Shown: positions 1-8,307 of the stretch, in pieces
How the letters are laid out: the number at the start of each line of letters is the position of its first letter
Numbering within the stretch: position 1 is the stretch's first letter
From: JBDTMC01 sp039934475
GTDB lineage: Bacteria; Acidobacteriota; Terriglobia; Bryobacterales; Bryobacteraceae
NCBI GenBank assembly: GCA_039934475.1
Contig: JBDTMC010000039.1
Location: forward strand, 1 to 28,489
Length of the DNA stretch: 28,489 nucleotides
Direction of reading: 5' to 3'
Notes under the pieces: model-generated
The model's input: the letters and a program-made list of their open reading frames with translations, nothing else
What the model was told of the DNA's origin: nothing
The model's database searches: none
Made by a program: the position numbers and the translations under genes

Positions 1-2
1 TG

Positions 3-1370
3 TGCGGGAAGGGGAACAACGGCGGGGACGGATTGGCGGTGGCGCGGCAGTTGTACACCCGGGCACGGCCACGCGAATTACATGTGTTTCTGGCCGTGCC
101 GGCGGGAGAACTGACGCCCGACGCCGCAATGCAGCTCCGAATGCTGGAAGTGAGTGGGTGCCCGGTGACGTTCGGATTAACCTCTGCCATGCGGCGCGCG
201 GATGTGGTGGTAGATGCACTGCTGGGCACGGGTCTGCACGGTCCAGCCAAGGGCCGCATGGCGGAGTTGATCGGAGAGATCAACAACGGGTTCCCCGATG
301 CCAGGATTGTGGCCCTGGACATGCCGTCGGGTATGGCGAGCGACACTGCGGACAGCGAAGGCGAGTATGTGCGGGCGCATCACACGGTGACGTTTACGGC
401 TCCCAAGGTGGGGCAGGTGTTGCCGCCGAATTGTGACAGCGTAGGGGAACTGCGTGTAAGTGCCATCGGGAGCCCGGAGAGTTACTATTCGCAGGGTTGG
501 TTGTCTTTGGTGGAGCGTATCTGGTTTGCGTCGCTGGTTGCCGCGCGGGCGCCCGGGTCGAACAAGGGGACGTTTGGGCACGTGTTGGTGGTGGCTGGAT
601 CGCGCGGCAAGACGGGCGCGGCGGCGATGGCCGGAATGGCTGCATTGCGCGCCGGGGCTGGCCTGGTGACGGTGGCAACGCCGGCATCGGCGCTGGCGGG
701 CGTGGCGCACTTTGCGCCGGAGTTGATGACGGTTGAAGTTCCTGAGACTTCGGCTGGAACATTTTCGAAGGCGGCGTTGTCGGCGGTACTCGAACTGGCT
801 CGTGGTAAGGATGTGGTGGCGATCGGACCGGGATTAACGATGCATCCGGAGACGGTGGCGATGGTTCGCGCCCTGAACGCGGAATTGCGGCTACCGGTGG
901 TGTTGGACGCAGACGGACTGAATGCCGTGGCGGGCTCCGTGTGGAAGGCGGAAGGGCCGCGCATCTTAACGCCGCATCCGGGCGAGATGGCGCGGCTGTG
1001 CGGGTTGAGCATCGCTGAGGTACAGAGCACCCGTATGGAGACGGCTCAGGCGTTCGCTATGGCGCGCGGAGCGACTGTCGTGTTGAAGGGTCAGCGGACG
1101 TTGATCGCCTTCCCTGATGGCGAGGTTTGGATTAATCCGACGGGCAGTCCGGCAATGGCTACGGGTGGGACCGGCGATGTGTTGACAGGGCTGACGGCGG
1201 GACTGCTGGCGCAGAAGGTGGTGGCCCCGGCACTGGCGGTGGCGGGGGCGGTTTGGTTGCACGGGCGCGCCGGGGAGTTGGGCGCAGCGACGCTGGGTGA
1301 GCAAGCGTTTGTGGCGACCGATCTGCTGCGGTTTCTGCCGGAGGCGATGCGTGAGTGCGCAACGGTTTGA
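3..1370 (+). CDS. nnr: Bifunctional NAD(P)HX epimerase / ADP- or ATP-dependent NAD(P)HX dehydratase, 5'-truncated by the window edge
   Basis: Repairs hydrated NAD(P)H. The N-terminal YjeF domain epimerises R-NAD(P)HX and the C-terminal ribokinase-like domain dehydrates the S form. The frame is open to the left edge and begins inside the YjeF_N signature GKGNNGGDG, so the true start lies upstream and an internal TTG at 33 is not the start. Further on come the epimerase-domain segment DALLGTGLHGP, the kinase-like domain entry GSNKGTFGHVLVVAGSRGKTG, DADGLNAV, LTPHPGEMARL, and the C-terminal nucleotide-binding loop NPTGSPAMATGGTGDVLTGL. Both domains look intact apart from the missing N-terminal tens of residues. 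The last 20 bases overlap tsaE, so the two are probably co-transcribed and translationally coupled. This pairing is common in bacteria. Seen: motifs and overlap. Known: family roles. Confidence is high for the family. Confidence 0.95.
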   Translation, partial: CGKGNNGGDGLAVARQLYTRARPRELHVFLAVPAGELTPDAAMQLRMLEVSGCPVTFGLTSAMRRADVVVDALLGTGLHGPAKGRMAELIGEINNGFPDARIVALDMPSGMASDTADSEGEYVRAHHTVTFTAPKVGQVLPPNCDSVGELRVSAIGSPESYYSQGWLSLVERIWFASLVAARAPGSNKGTFGHVLVVAGSRGKTGAAAMAGMAALRAGAGLVTVATPASALAGVAHFAPELMTVEVPETSAGTFSKAALSAVLELARGKDVVAIGPGLTMHPETVAMVRALNAELRLPVVLDADGLNAVAGSVWKAEGPRILTPHPGEMARLCGLSIAEVQSTRMETAQAFAMARGATVVLKGQRTLIAFPDGEVWINPTGSPAMATGGTGDVLTGLTAGLLAQKVVAPALAVAGAVWLHGRAGELGAATLGEQAFVATDLLRFLPEAMRECATV

Positions 1371-1788
1371 GACGGCCTCCGAAGAGGAGACGATTGCACT
1401 GGGGGAGCGGATTGCCCGAGCGCTACCGGCGCGGGTGGTGGTGCTGCTGATCGGCAATCTGGGGGCGGGGAAGACAACGCTGGCGAAAGGGATCGTGAAG
1501 GGCTTGGGGGCGGCTGAACCGGAGGAGGTCTCGAGTCCGACTTTCACTTTGATTCATGAGTATTCGCCGGCCGTGTACCACATCGATCTTTATCGGTTGG
1601 ACGAGGCTCGCGAGGTGGCTCGGTTGGGGCTGGAAGAGTTCTTCGATCGTCAGGCGGTGGTTCTGATTGAGTGGGGTGAGCGGTTCCCCGAAATCATGCC
1701 GGAAGATCTGGTGGAGATCCGGCTAGAACGGTTGGACGAGGACCGGCGGAGCATTGCGGTGGATGGACTGCCGGTCCTGAGTAACTAA
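1351..1788 (+). CDS. tsaE: tRNA threonylcarbamoyladenosine biosynthesis ATPase TsaE
   Basis: ATPase partner of TsaB/TsaD in making the universal t6A37 modification of ANN-decoding tRNAs in the cytoplasm. The 145-residue product has the Walker A loop GNLGAGKTT, the family segment SSPTFTLIHEY, the HIDLYRL motif, and the LIEWGERFPE block, all typical of TsaE (usual length about 150). I chose the GTG at 1351 (product begins MSAQRFETASEEET) because a GGAG lies about 7 bases before it and the length fits. The upstream TTG at 1297 would add 18 residues that read as nnr in another frame. The start overlaps the end of nnr by 20 bp. The stop overlaps the convergent acyl-CoA ligase by 4 bp. No oddities seen. 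Confidence 0.93.
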   Translation: MSAQRFETASEEETIALGERIARALPARVVVLLIGNLGAGKTTLAKGIVKGLGAAEPEEVSSPTFTLIHEYSPAVYHIDLYRLDEAREVARLGLEEFFDRQAVVLIEWGERFPEIMPEDLVEIRLERLDEDRRSIAVDGLPVLSN

Positions 1789-3542
1789 AGGGCGTCTTCG
1801 CGGCCGACGTACATTTCGGCGACTTGAGCGCGGTAGTTTTCGAGTACCTTGCCGCGGCGGACCTTCATGGTGGGAGTTAGTTCGCCGGCTTCGATGCTGA
1901 AGTCGCGGTCGAGAATTTTGTACTTGCGAATTTGCTCAAACGAAGCCAATTGCTTGTTCGCGCGCTGCACTGCCTTCTTTACCTGATCGGCTACGTCTTC
2001 GGGTTTCGTCCCGCTATCAACGCCGTTCACCGTGAACAGGGCGGTGACATAGGGCATACGGTCGCCGATGAGGAGCACCTGATTGATCACAGGCTCCATC
2101 TTGAAGAGGCTCTCAATGCGGGCAGGGTAGATCTTCTTGCCGTTTGAGGAGACGATCAACTCCTTCTTGCGGCCTGTGATGGAGAGATAGCCTTCGCTGT
2201 CGATTTCCGCGATGTCTCCGGTGCGAAGCCAACCATCCTTGGTGAACACGGCCGCTGTGGCGCCGGGGTCTTTGAAATAACCGCTGAACATGGCCGGGCT
2301 TTTGATCTGTAACTCTTTGTCGTCGTCGAGGCGGATCTGGACGTTGTCGAGGGCGCGCCCGATGGTGCCCGGCTTGGGACGGCTGATTGGATTGAGGGTG
2401 GCGACGCCGCCCTCGGTGAGACCGTAGCCTTCGATGAGAGGCATCCCAATGGAGGCGTAGAAGTCGGCAAGGTCTTTGCCCAGAGGCGCGGCTCCGGAGG
2501 CTGGAACTTTCAAGCGGCCTCCGAGGCGGGCACGGATCTTGTCGAACACCAGGCTATGAAACGGCTTCAAGGCGACTTTGAGCCAGATCGGCACGGCTTG
2601 GCCGCGCTCGCGATAGCGCGCTGCTTCGGACCCTAGTCCGAGAGCGACGTAGAACATTTTGCGGACGATTCCGGGCTTCTTCTTGATCTCTGTGCAGACG
2701 CTAGAGTAGATGCGCTCCCAAACCCGTGGCGGGGCGACGAAGAGCGTGGGGCGAATGGTCTTGAGTTCTCCCGGCATTTTGGAGAGGCCCTCTGAGAACC
2801 AAACCGGGACGGCCATGCGGATGCACAGCAGCTCCATGACGACGCGCTGGGTAATGTGCGCGGAAGGGAGGAAGGCGAGGGTGCAATCGTCGGGTCCGAG
2901 AGGCAAAACCGGTGGTCCCATCTCGCATTGATCGACGAGAGCGCCGTGGGTAACCAGCCCCATTTTCGGTTCGCCAGTGGCGCCGGAAGTGAGGTACAAA
3001 ATGGCGTGGTCGTCGAGGCGGATTTCGCCATGGATTCGGTCGAAGAGGCCGGGGTCGGCTGCCATGGCGTCGCGGCCGCGCTGGCGAACGTCGTCGAGTG
3101 TAATGGCGTCAGGCGCGTGGCCGGTCATGAGAATCCACTGTGCGGGTAGCGCTGCTCCGGCGGCGGCGAGCAGCGCCTTGAGGGTCGTGGGATCCTCCAC
3201 GAAGACTGCCTTGGGTTCGCAGGCACGCAGGGTTCGCATCTGCTCGGCTTCGGGGTAGCTGGTGTAGACGGCGGCAGCTATGGAGCCGTTGGCCATGATG
3301 CCGAGGTCGGCGAGGTAGAACTCGGCGCGGGTTTCGGAATCGAGACCGACGATGTCGCCGCGTCCGACGCCCATGACACGAAGGCCGCACGCGAGTTCCG
3401 TCACGATCTGCTTGTACTCAGTCCAGGTGTAGGAGCGATACTTCTTTTCACCGGGGCCGGGAATCGGCTGATGCAGCGCCGCTTTCGGTCCGTGCACCGC
3501 TGCCGCTTCGGCCAGTACGGTGAACATGGTTCGTACGCTCAT
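1785..3542 (-). CDS. Long-chain fatty acid--CoA ligase (AMP-forming)
   Basis: Adenylate-forming enzyme that activates fatty acids to acyl-CoA through an acyl-AMP intermediate. The 585-residue product resembles the FAA1/COG1022 branch. It has the P-loop at residues about 185-195 (YLTSGATGEPKMG), the A5 motif EGYGLTEGG, the A7/A8 region RTGDIAEIDSEGYLSITGR, then KKELIVSSNGKKIYP and a C-terminal KVRRGKV with the expected lysines. The P-loop is slightly off consensus (TSGATGEPKMG where TSGTTGxPKG is usual), so one Thr and the last Gly spacing differ. The ATG at 3542 is preceded on the minus strand by GAGGAG about 14 nt upstream. Convergent with tsaE and divergent from the phosphatase gene at 3619. 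The exact chain-length preference cannot be read from sequence. Confidence 0.9.
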   Translation of the reverse strand: MSVRTMFTVLAEAAAVHGPKAALHQPIPGPGEKKYRSYTWTEYKQIVTELACGLRVMGVGRGDIVGLDSETRAEFYLADLGIMANGSIAAAVYTSYPEAEQMRTLRACEPKAVFVEDPTTLKALLAAAGAALPAQWILMTGHAPDAITLDDVRQRGRDAMAADPGLFDRIHGEIRLDDHAILYLTSGATGEPKMGLVTHGALVDQCEMGPPVLPLGPDDCTLAFLPSAHITQRVVMELLCIRMAVPVWFSEGLSKMPGELKTIRPTLFVAPPRVWERIYSSVCTEIKKKPGIVRKMFYVALGLGSEAARYRERGQAVPIWLKVALKPFHSLVFDKIRARLGGRLKVPASGAAPLGKDLADFYASIGMPLIEGYGLTEGGVATLNPISRPKPGTIGRALDNVQIRLDDDKELQIKSPAMFSGYFKDPGATAAVFTKDGWLRTGDIAEIDSEGYLSITGRKKELIVSSNGKKIYPARIESLFKMEPVINQVLLIGDRMPYVTALFTVNGVDSGTKPEDVADQVKKAVQRANKQLASFEQIRKYKILDRDFSIEAGELTPTMKVRRGKVLENYRAQVAEMYVGREDAL

Positions 3543-3606
3543 GGTAGTTATTCCAGCTCCTCTGAGAGCTCACTGCCGACGGGGTCGCTAGAGCCTCCCT
3601 ACAGGG

Positions 3607-3612
3607 TAGAAT
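3607..3612 (+). promoter_or_regulatory. -10 box (TAGAAT) for a probable leaderless mRNA
   Basis: TAGAAT matches the sigma-70 -10 consensus at 5 of 6 positions and ends only 6 bases before the ATG at 3619. Transcription would start at or within a base or two of the start codon. No Shine-Dalgarno sequence fits in the 6 bases between. No convincing -35 element was seen. Confidence 0.5.
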
Positions 3613-3618
3613 ATTTGG

Positions 3619-4389
3619 ATGAGTTTTGAGAAGGAACTGGAGGTGGCGCGGAGGGCTGCGCGAGTTGCCGGAGAGATTGCGCTGCGCTACCGGGCGCAGG
3701 GCGTGGCGGCAGAAATTAAGGACGATCTTTCTCCCGTGACCGTGGCCGACAAGGAGTGCGAGAAGGCAATTGTGGCCACCCTGCTGGAAGCGTTTCCGGA
3801 CGATGGAGTGATGGGGGAAGAGGGCGCCCGGCGCGACGCGGTGAACGGGCGGATGTGGATTATCGATCCCATTGATGGCACGCGCGATTTCCTGCGTGGC
3901 AACCGTCTGTTCGCCAACCTGATCGGGTTAGAACTGGATGGCGAGGTGGTGGCCGGTGTGGTGAACCTGCCGGCGCTGGGGGAGTTGTATTCGGCTTCGC
4001 GTGGAGCGGGCGCCTATCGCGACGACGGGACGCAGTTGAAGGTTTCCTCGATCGTGGAGAAGGATCAGGCAGTGGTTTGCCTTTCGGGTATCAATTCGGC
4101 ATCGTGGCGGGAGCGGTCTGAGCGAATTCCGGCGTGGTGCCGCGGGTTCTGGTCCTTTCGCTCATTGGGTGGCTGTGCCGACGCGATGATGGTGGCGGCA
4201 GGACAGGCCGAGATCTACCTGGAGCCAAAGGTGAGTCCGTGGGATATGGCGCCGCTGAAAATTGTGGTGGAAGAGGCGGGAGGGCGCTTCTTCAACTTCG
4301 ACGGAGGGTCAAGCATCTACGGTGGCAATTGCGTATGCTGCGCGCCGGGTTTGGAAGGCGAGGCGCGCCGGTTTTTGGGCCTAGACTAG
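3619..4389 (+). CDS. Inositol monophosphatase family phosphatase (HisN / SuhB / CysQ-like)
   Basis: Mg-dependent, Li-sensitive-type phosphatase fold acting on small phosphorylated substrates. The 256-residue product has the metal-site motifs in order: GEEGAR (first Glu), WIIDPIDGTRDFLRG (the DPIDGT signature) and WDMAPLKIVVEEAGGRF (the WD..P motif near the C-terminus). Length and spacing are normal. The family includes inositol-1-phosphatase, histidinol-phosphatase HisN and 3'-phosphoadenosine 5'-phosphate phosphatase. FLRGN after DPIDGTR resembles HisN-type proteins, but the substrate is not secure. The ATG at 3619 appears to be leaderless (-10 box 6 nt upstream). Its stop codon overlaps the stop of the convergent epimerase-like gene by 4 bp. 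Confidence 0.88.
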   Translation: MSFEKELEVARRAARVAGEIALRYRAQGVAAEIKDDLSPVTVADKECEKAIVATLLEAFPDDGVMGEEGARRDAVNGRMWIIDPIDGTRDFLRGNRLFANLIGLELDGEVVAGVVNLPALGELYSASRGAGAYRDDGTQLKVSSIVEKDQAVVCLSGINSASWRERSERIPAWCRGFWSFRSLGGCADAMMVAAGQAEIYLEPKVSPWDMAPLKIVVEEAGGRFFNFDGGSSIYGGNCVCCAPGLEGEARRFLGLD

Positions 4390-5465
4390 ATAGCCGCAGC
4401 TTCGCTTTTCAGCCAGCGGGATTCGGCGTCCTCGGAAGCGAGCCATTCGCGGACAGTGGCAATTCCGTCCGACAGAGAGGTACGTGGCCGCCAATTGGTG
4501 ACGTGCGAGAAGCGCCGGTTGTCGAACACCATAAAATCCGGATCGCAGGCTGGGCGTTCGGTGAATTGAACCTCGGCGGCGCCACTGGGGTCGAGTAGGG
4601 AAACGATCTCCAATTCGCTGGCCGCGTTGCGTGGACCGCCGCCGGCGTTCCAGACGGCGCCGCTTAAGGCATCGGCGTTACCCGCTGCGGCGAGCAAAGC
4701 ATCGACGGCGTCATCGACATGGAGCCAGTCGCGAACCTGGGGACCATCGCCATGCACCGTAATGGGTTCACTGGCCAGGATCTGGGAGGCGAACTGGGAG
4801 AGACAGTTAGTTTCGTCGCCGCCATCACCGCCGGGTCCATAGACCGAGCCGAGGCGCAATACTACGCTGGGCGCTCCACAAGTAGCGGCCCACTGGACGT
4901 GCCGTTCGGCGGCGAGTTTGGAACAGGCGAGCGGTGTTGCGAATTCAATCGGATGTGCTTCACCGATTCCGAAGTGGCGGATAGTGGGGTCAAACGGCTC
5001 CAGACGATCGTTGGTGTGCCGCGTTGCGATGTCCGTAACCGTTCCGTAGACGTGACGGCAGGACGCGAAGACGAGAGTGGGAGGATCGGAAAGAGCCAGC
5101 GTCTGAGCGACCAGATGGCCAGTGGCGCGCGCGTTCAAATCGAAGTCTTCTTTCGGCCAGGCAATGCTACGCTGCGGACTGGATTGTCCCGCCAGATGAA
5201 AGACGAGCCGGGCGTTTGGCAAGGCCCGTTCGAGAACGGAATCCCGCCTGATATCTCCGTGAATTAGAGTCAAGCGCCGTTCGTGTTTGGCGTCGAGCGC
5301 GCTGAACCGCACAGCAGCGGCGACGGTGGTCAGATGGTCGATGAGAACGACGTGCGCTCCGGCGTCTAGTAACCTTTCGGCGAGGCAGCATCCCAGGAAG
5401 CCTGCGCCGCCCGTGATGACGATAGAACCTGTCTGACGATGTCGGTGCAAGTGTTGCGCTTCCAC
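4386..5465 (-). CDS. NAD-dependent epimerase/dehydratase family protein (extended SDR) lacking the catalytic Tyr
   Basis: Extended short-chain dehydrogenase of the nucleotide-sugar epimerase type, 359 residues from a GTG start. The Rossmann glycine motif is TGGAGFLGC, followed by HGDIRR, FHLAGQSSP, SCRHVYGT, the substrate-side YGPGGDGG and VHGDGPQVRDWLHVDDAV. All of these are normal for UDP-sugar epimerases or dTDP-glucose 4,6-dehydratases. The usual YxxxK catalytic pair reads LACSK here: the Lys is present but the Tyr position is Leu, confirmed by reading the codons (CTC GCC TGT TCC AAA). It may be a dehydrogenase that lost activity or a binding protein. The GTG start is the ORF's first candidate, and the N-terminal 12 residues before SIVITGG are poorly supported. 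A TACTAA-like box sits just upstream. Convergent with the phosphatase gene. Confidence 0.85.
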   Translation of the reverse strand: MEAQHLHRHRQTGSIVITGGAGFLGCCLAERLLDAGAHVVLIDHLTTVAAAVRFSALDAKHERRLTLIHGDIRRDSVLERALPNARLVFHLAGQSSPQRSIAWPKEDFDLNARATGHLVAQTLALSDPPTLVFASCRHVYGTVTDIATRHTNDRLEPFDPTIRHFGIGEAHPIEFATPLACSKLAAERHVQWAATCGAPSVVLRLGSVYGPGGDGGDETNCLSQFASQILASEPITVHGDGPQVRDWLHVDDAVDALLAAAGNADALSGAVWNAGGGPRNAASELEIVSLLDPSGAAEVQFTERPACDPDFMVFDNRRFSHVTNWRPRTSLSDGIATVREWLASEDAESRWLKSEAAAI

Positions 5466-5506
5466 TCACATTAGTAGCGGCTGGCGATCGAATTTCTCTC
5501 CATCGG

Positions 5507-6313
5507 TCAATTATTCGCGTGGCCGCGGTGTTGAGCGCGGTATTTCTCACCGGCGCTGCTGGCGAGAGCACGCTGGAGGCTGGCCGGGATGAGGCCAAGC
5601 AGACCGATGGCAAGGCGGTATTTCCAGTTTGGGATGACGAACAGTTGGCCGCGTTCCAGCCCGCGCAGCGATTCGGAGACCACATCGGGCGCTTTCAGCC
5701 ACGCCCAAGCCGGGATTGAGGCCCGTGCCACGCCCATAGTTTCATGGAATTCGGAGTACGTGTATCCCGGGCAGAGCGCCTGTACTTTTACCGCTGAGCC
5801 GACAGTGCGCAGCTCCAGATAAAGTCCCTCCGTGAAGGCGTTCATCCATCGTTTGGTAGCGCAATAGCTGACGTTGCCGGTAGACATCATGAAGCCGGCA
5901 ACGGAAGCGACGTTGATTATGCCGCCGGTGTTGCGGGCCATGAGAGATGGGAGGACGGCCCGTATGAGTTTTACGTTAGCCACCACGTGGACCATGTGCA
6001 TGTCCACCTGGCCGGCGGGAGCGGCTTCAAAGAAGCGGCCTAATGTTCCGAAGCCGGCGTTGTTGACCAGGAGTGTAAGGCGGGATTCAGAGGCGAGGCG
6101 GGCGGCGAGGGCGTCGACGTCGGCTGGCTGGGCGAGGTCGGCGGTGACGATCTCGGCGGAGGTATTGAGTTCCGCGGCTAGTTGCCGGAGGCGATCGGTA
6201 CGCCGGGCGATGAGGATGAGGTCGTAGCCGCGGGTGGCAAGCTGGCGCGCGAACTCAGCGCCGATTCCGGCCGAGGCTCCTGTGATCGCGGCCACCGGGC
6301 GAGTTGATACCAT
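5507..6313 (-). CDS. Classical short-chain dehydrogenase/reductase
   Basis: NAD(P)-dependent SDR of 268 residues with an intact classical core: cofactor motif TGASAGIGAEF, NNAGFG, the Ser of NVASVAGF, and the catalytic YCATK. The RRTDRL after beta-2 suggests NADP preference. It resembles the SDR group annotated as oxidoreductases of unknown substrate (DltE/YqjQ-like). I chose the ATG at 6313 (product starts MVSTRPVAAITGAS) over the in-frame ATG at 6337 because a perfect TATAAT lies 6 nt upstream of 6313, inside the longer version, and the shorter protein starts just before beta-1. Separated from the epimerase-like gene by 41 bp on the same strand, so the two may form an operon. Divergent from the DUF72 gene. 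Confidence 0.88.
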   Translation of the reverse strand: MVSTRPVAAITGASAGIGAEFARQLATRGYDLILIARRTDRLRQLAAELNTSAEIVTADLAQPADVDALAARLASESRLTLLVNNAGFGTLGRFFEAAPAGQVDMHMVHVVANVKLIRAVLPSLMARNTGGIINVASVAGFMMSTGNVSYCATKRWMNAFTEGLYLELRTVGSAVKVQALCPGYTYSEFHETMGVARASIPAWAWLKAPDVVSESLRGLERGQLFVIPNWKYRLAIGLLGLIPASLQRALASSAGEKYRAQHRGHANN

Positions 6314-6319
6314 GGTGCG

Positions 6320-6327
6320 ATTATAGG
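6320..6327. promoter_or_regulatory. Overlapping divergent -10 boxes (TATAAT minus / TATAGG plus)
   Basis: On the minus strand positions 6325-6320 read TATAAT, 6 nt before the SDR ATG at 6313. On the plus strand 6322-6327 reads TATAGG, 10 nt before the DUF72 ATG at 6338. The two start codons are only 24 bp apart, so any promoters must overlap. A minus-strand ATGGAA 17 bp upstream of TATAAT is a weak -35 candidate. The core is nearly self-complementary, which fits a shared bidirectional promoter. Confidence 0.5.
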
Positions 6328-6337
6328 TCACGCTCAA

Positions 6338-7051
6338 ATGGCTTCCATTTACACAGGGACATCCGGCTTCGCCTATGCGTCATGGCGGCCGGCATTTTAT
6401 CCGGATAAGCTGCCGGCATCGCGCTTTCTGGAGCACTACGCGACGCGATTGAACGCGGTGGAAAGTAACTATACGTTTCGCCGGCTGGTAAGCGAGAAGG
6501 TGCTGGACGGGTGGATGAAAGTGAGTCCGGCAGGCTTTCTGTTCGCCGTGAAGGCGCACCAGCGGATCACCCACATCAAGCGGCTGAAAGATCCGCAGGA
6601 GTTTCTGCCGGCCTTTTTGAACACGCTGAACCCGCTGCGTGCGGCGGGCCGGTTGGGTCCGGTGCTGTTTCAGATTCCGCCTAACTTGAAACGCGATGAC
6701 GAGTTGCTTGCGACATTTCTGGGCGAGCTGCCACAGGGTTTGCGGTGTGTGTTGGAAGTGCGCCATGCAAGCTGGTTCGAGGAGCCGGTGATGGACCTAT
6801 TGCGGCGGTTCAATGTAGCGCTGTGCCGGGCCGAATCGGAAAAACTGGTGGCTCCCGATGTGCCGACGGCCGACTTTGTCTACTTCCGCTTGCGTAAGGC
6901 GGATTACTCTCCGGCGGAGCGGGTGGAACTGGCCGCGCAGGCGAAAGAACATCTGGCGGCGGGGCGGGACGTGTTTGCGATCTTCAAGCACGAGGATGAT
7001 CCGGCGGGAGCGTTGTACGCGGAGGAATTACGGGTGGCTTGCGGGGGCTGA
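6338..7051 (+). CDS. DUF72 (YecE-like) family protein
   Basis: A 237-residue TIM-barrel-like protein of the DUF72/COG1801 family, whose biochemical role is not established. Diagnostic N-terminus: YTGTSGFAYASWRPAFYP, then RLNAVESNYTFRRL. Internal blocks are FAVKAHQRITH, LGPVLFQIPPNLK, LEVRHASWF and DFVYFRLR, all in family order, and the length is normal (about 230-260). The ATG at 6338 has no clear Shine-Dalgarno and lies 10 nt after a TATAGG box. It ends in an ATGA-type overlap with the phospholipase-like gene, so the two are probably one transcript, although their functions show no obvious link. Confidence 0.9.
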   Translation: MASIYTGTSGFAYASWRPAFYPDKLPASRFLEHYATRLNAVESNYTFRRLVSEKVLDGWMKVSPAGFLFAVKAHQRITHIKRLKDPQEFLPAFLNTLNPLRAAGRLGPVLFQIPPNLKRDDELLATFLGELPQGLRCVLEVRHASWFEEPVMDLLRRFNVALCRAESEKLVAPDVPTADFVYFRLRKADYSPAERVELAAQAKEHLAAGRDVFAIFKHEDDPAGALYAEELRVACGG

Positions 7052-8307
7052 TGCGACGTCTGCTGGCCGGGCTCCTTCTTGCCGCGATGGCTGCCCCTCT
7101 CGACGCCTACTCGGTGTTGAGTCATGAGGCGCTGATCGACGCTCTGTGGGATCCGGTCGTTGTTCCCTTGTTGCAGCGCCGCTTTCCAAACGCAACACCG
7201 GCCGAGTTAAACGTAGCGCACGGCTTCGCGTACGGCGGCTGTGTGGTCCAGGATCTTGGTTACTATCCGTTTGGGAACCGCTTCTTCAGCGACCTCGCCC
7301 ATTATGCGCGGACGGGCGATTTCGTGGTCGCGCTGGTGAACGAAGCGCGTACAGTTGACGAATATGCGTTCGCCCTCGGCGCCTTATCTCACTATGTAGC
7401 GGACAACGTCGGCCATCCCCTGGCGGTGAATCTTGCGGTGGCGCAAATGTATCCCAAACTGCGGAGCCAGTTTGGCGACAACGTCACCTACGCGAATAGT
7501 CCGCGGGCACACGTCATTACGGAGTTCTCTTTCGACGTAGTGCAGATCACCGGGGCGGGCTACTTACCGCGTACCTTCCATAGCTACATCGGGTTCCACG
7601 TGGCTCGAGACTTGCTGGAGCGAGGATTCCAGAAAACATACGGTTTGCGGCTGAGCGACATGTTCTTTTGGGAGCGGCTCTCCTTGGCGGTGTACCGGGT
7701 GAGCGCCGGTGAGATTGTTCCGTCTTTGGGCTATGGTGTGTGGCGGCGGGAAAAAAAGAAGCTCTTGCGGCTGGATCCGCAACTGGTGACGACTCGCTTC
7801 AAATACAAGCTGGCGTCCGGCAACTTCCTAAGGCCGGTGAGCAGGAAACCACGATCGCTTAAGCCCTGGAACTGGCATTGGGCAGACAGCGCAAAGCGGG
7901 CCAACGGCCATCTGGGAGGGCGGATCGTCGCAGCTCTGATCGGCATCCTGCCAAAGGTTGGTCCGTTGTCCACTCTCAAGTTCCGCGCGCCTACATTCCC
8001 GGTGCAGAGCCTGTTTATCGATAGTTTCGACGAGTCGATTGCCGGTTACGAATATGGCTTGGGAGGCGTGTCTGATCCGTCGCCGGTCCTTCCCGAGGTC
8101 AATCTGGATACCGGTGATCCGTCTGGAGTCGGCAGCTACGACCTGGCCGACCGGACGTATGCACGCTGGTTACATTTGCTGGCGAAGCACCGGTTTCGCG
8201 ATCTCAGCCCTGGTGTACGAGAGAACATTTTGAAGTATTACGCGAACGCGCAGAAGCCATTTGGTGCGAAGACACTGGCGGAGGTGGAGCGCCTGCGGCT
8301 ACGCTAA
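7051..8307 (+). CDS. Secreted zinc-dependent phospholipase C family protein
   Basis: A 418-residue exported protein. The N-terminus MRRLLAGLLLAAMAAPLDA is a signal peptide, probably cleaved before YSVLSHEA. The mature N-terminus, a following His (SHE) and LSHYVADNVGHPLAVN (the HxxxD spacing of the zinc site) match the zinc-dependent phospholipase C/S1-P1 nuclease fold. A second half (from about residue 190) with many aromatic and basic residues has no motif I recognise. The ATG at 7051 overlaps the DUF72 stop (TGATG) and follows a GGGGG run. The TTG at 7039 would spoil the signal peptide. The activity (lipase or other hydrolase) is inferred from the fold only. Confidence 0.8.
   Translation: MRRLLAGLLLAAMAAPLDAYSVLSHEALIDALWDPVVVPLLQRRFPNATPAELNVAHGFAYGGCVVQDLGYYPFGNRFFSDLAHYARTGDFVVALVNEARTVDEYAFALGALSHYVADNVGHPLAVNLAVAQMYPKLRSQFGDNVTYANSPRAHVITEFSFDVVQITGAGYLPRTFHSYIGFHVARDLLERGFQKTYGLRLSDMFFWERLSLAVYRVSAGEIVPSLGYGVWRREKKKLLRLDPQLVTTRFKYKLASGNFLRPVSRKPRSLKPWNWHWADSAKRANGHLGGRIVAALIGILPKVGPLSTLKFRAPTFPVQSLFIDSFDESIAGYEYGLGGVSDPSPVLPEVNLDTGDPSGVGSYDLADRTYARWLHLLAKHRFRDLSPGVRENILKYYANAQKPFGAKTLAEVERLRLR

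Noticed and set aside
4719..5267. Plus-strand ORF of 182 codons inside the epimerase-like gene
   Set aside because: Shadow of the minus-strand SDR, which has clear Rossmann and sugar-binding motifs.
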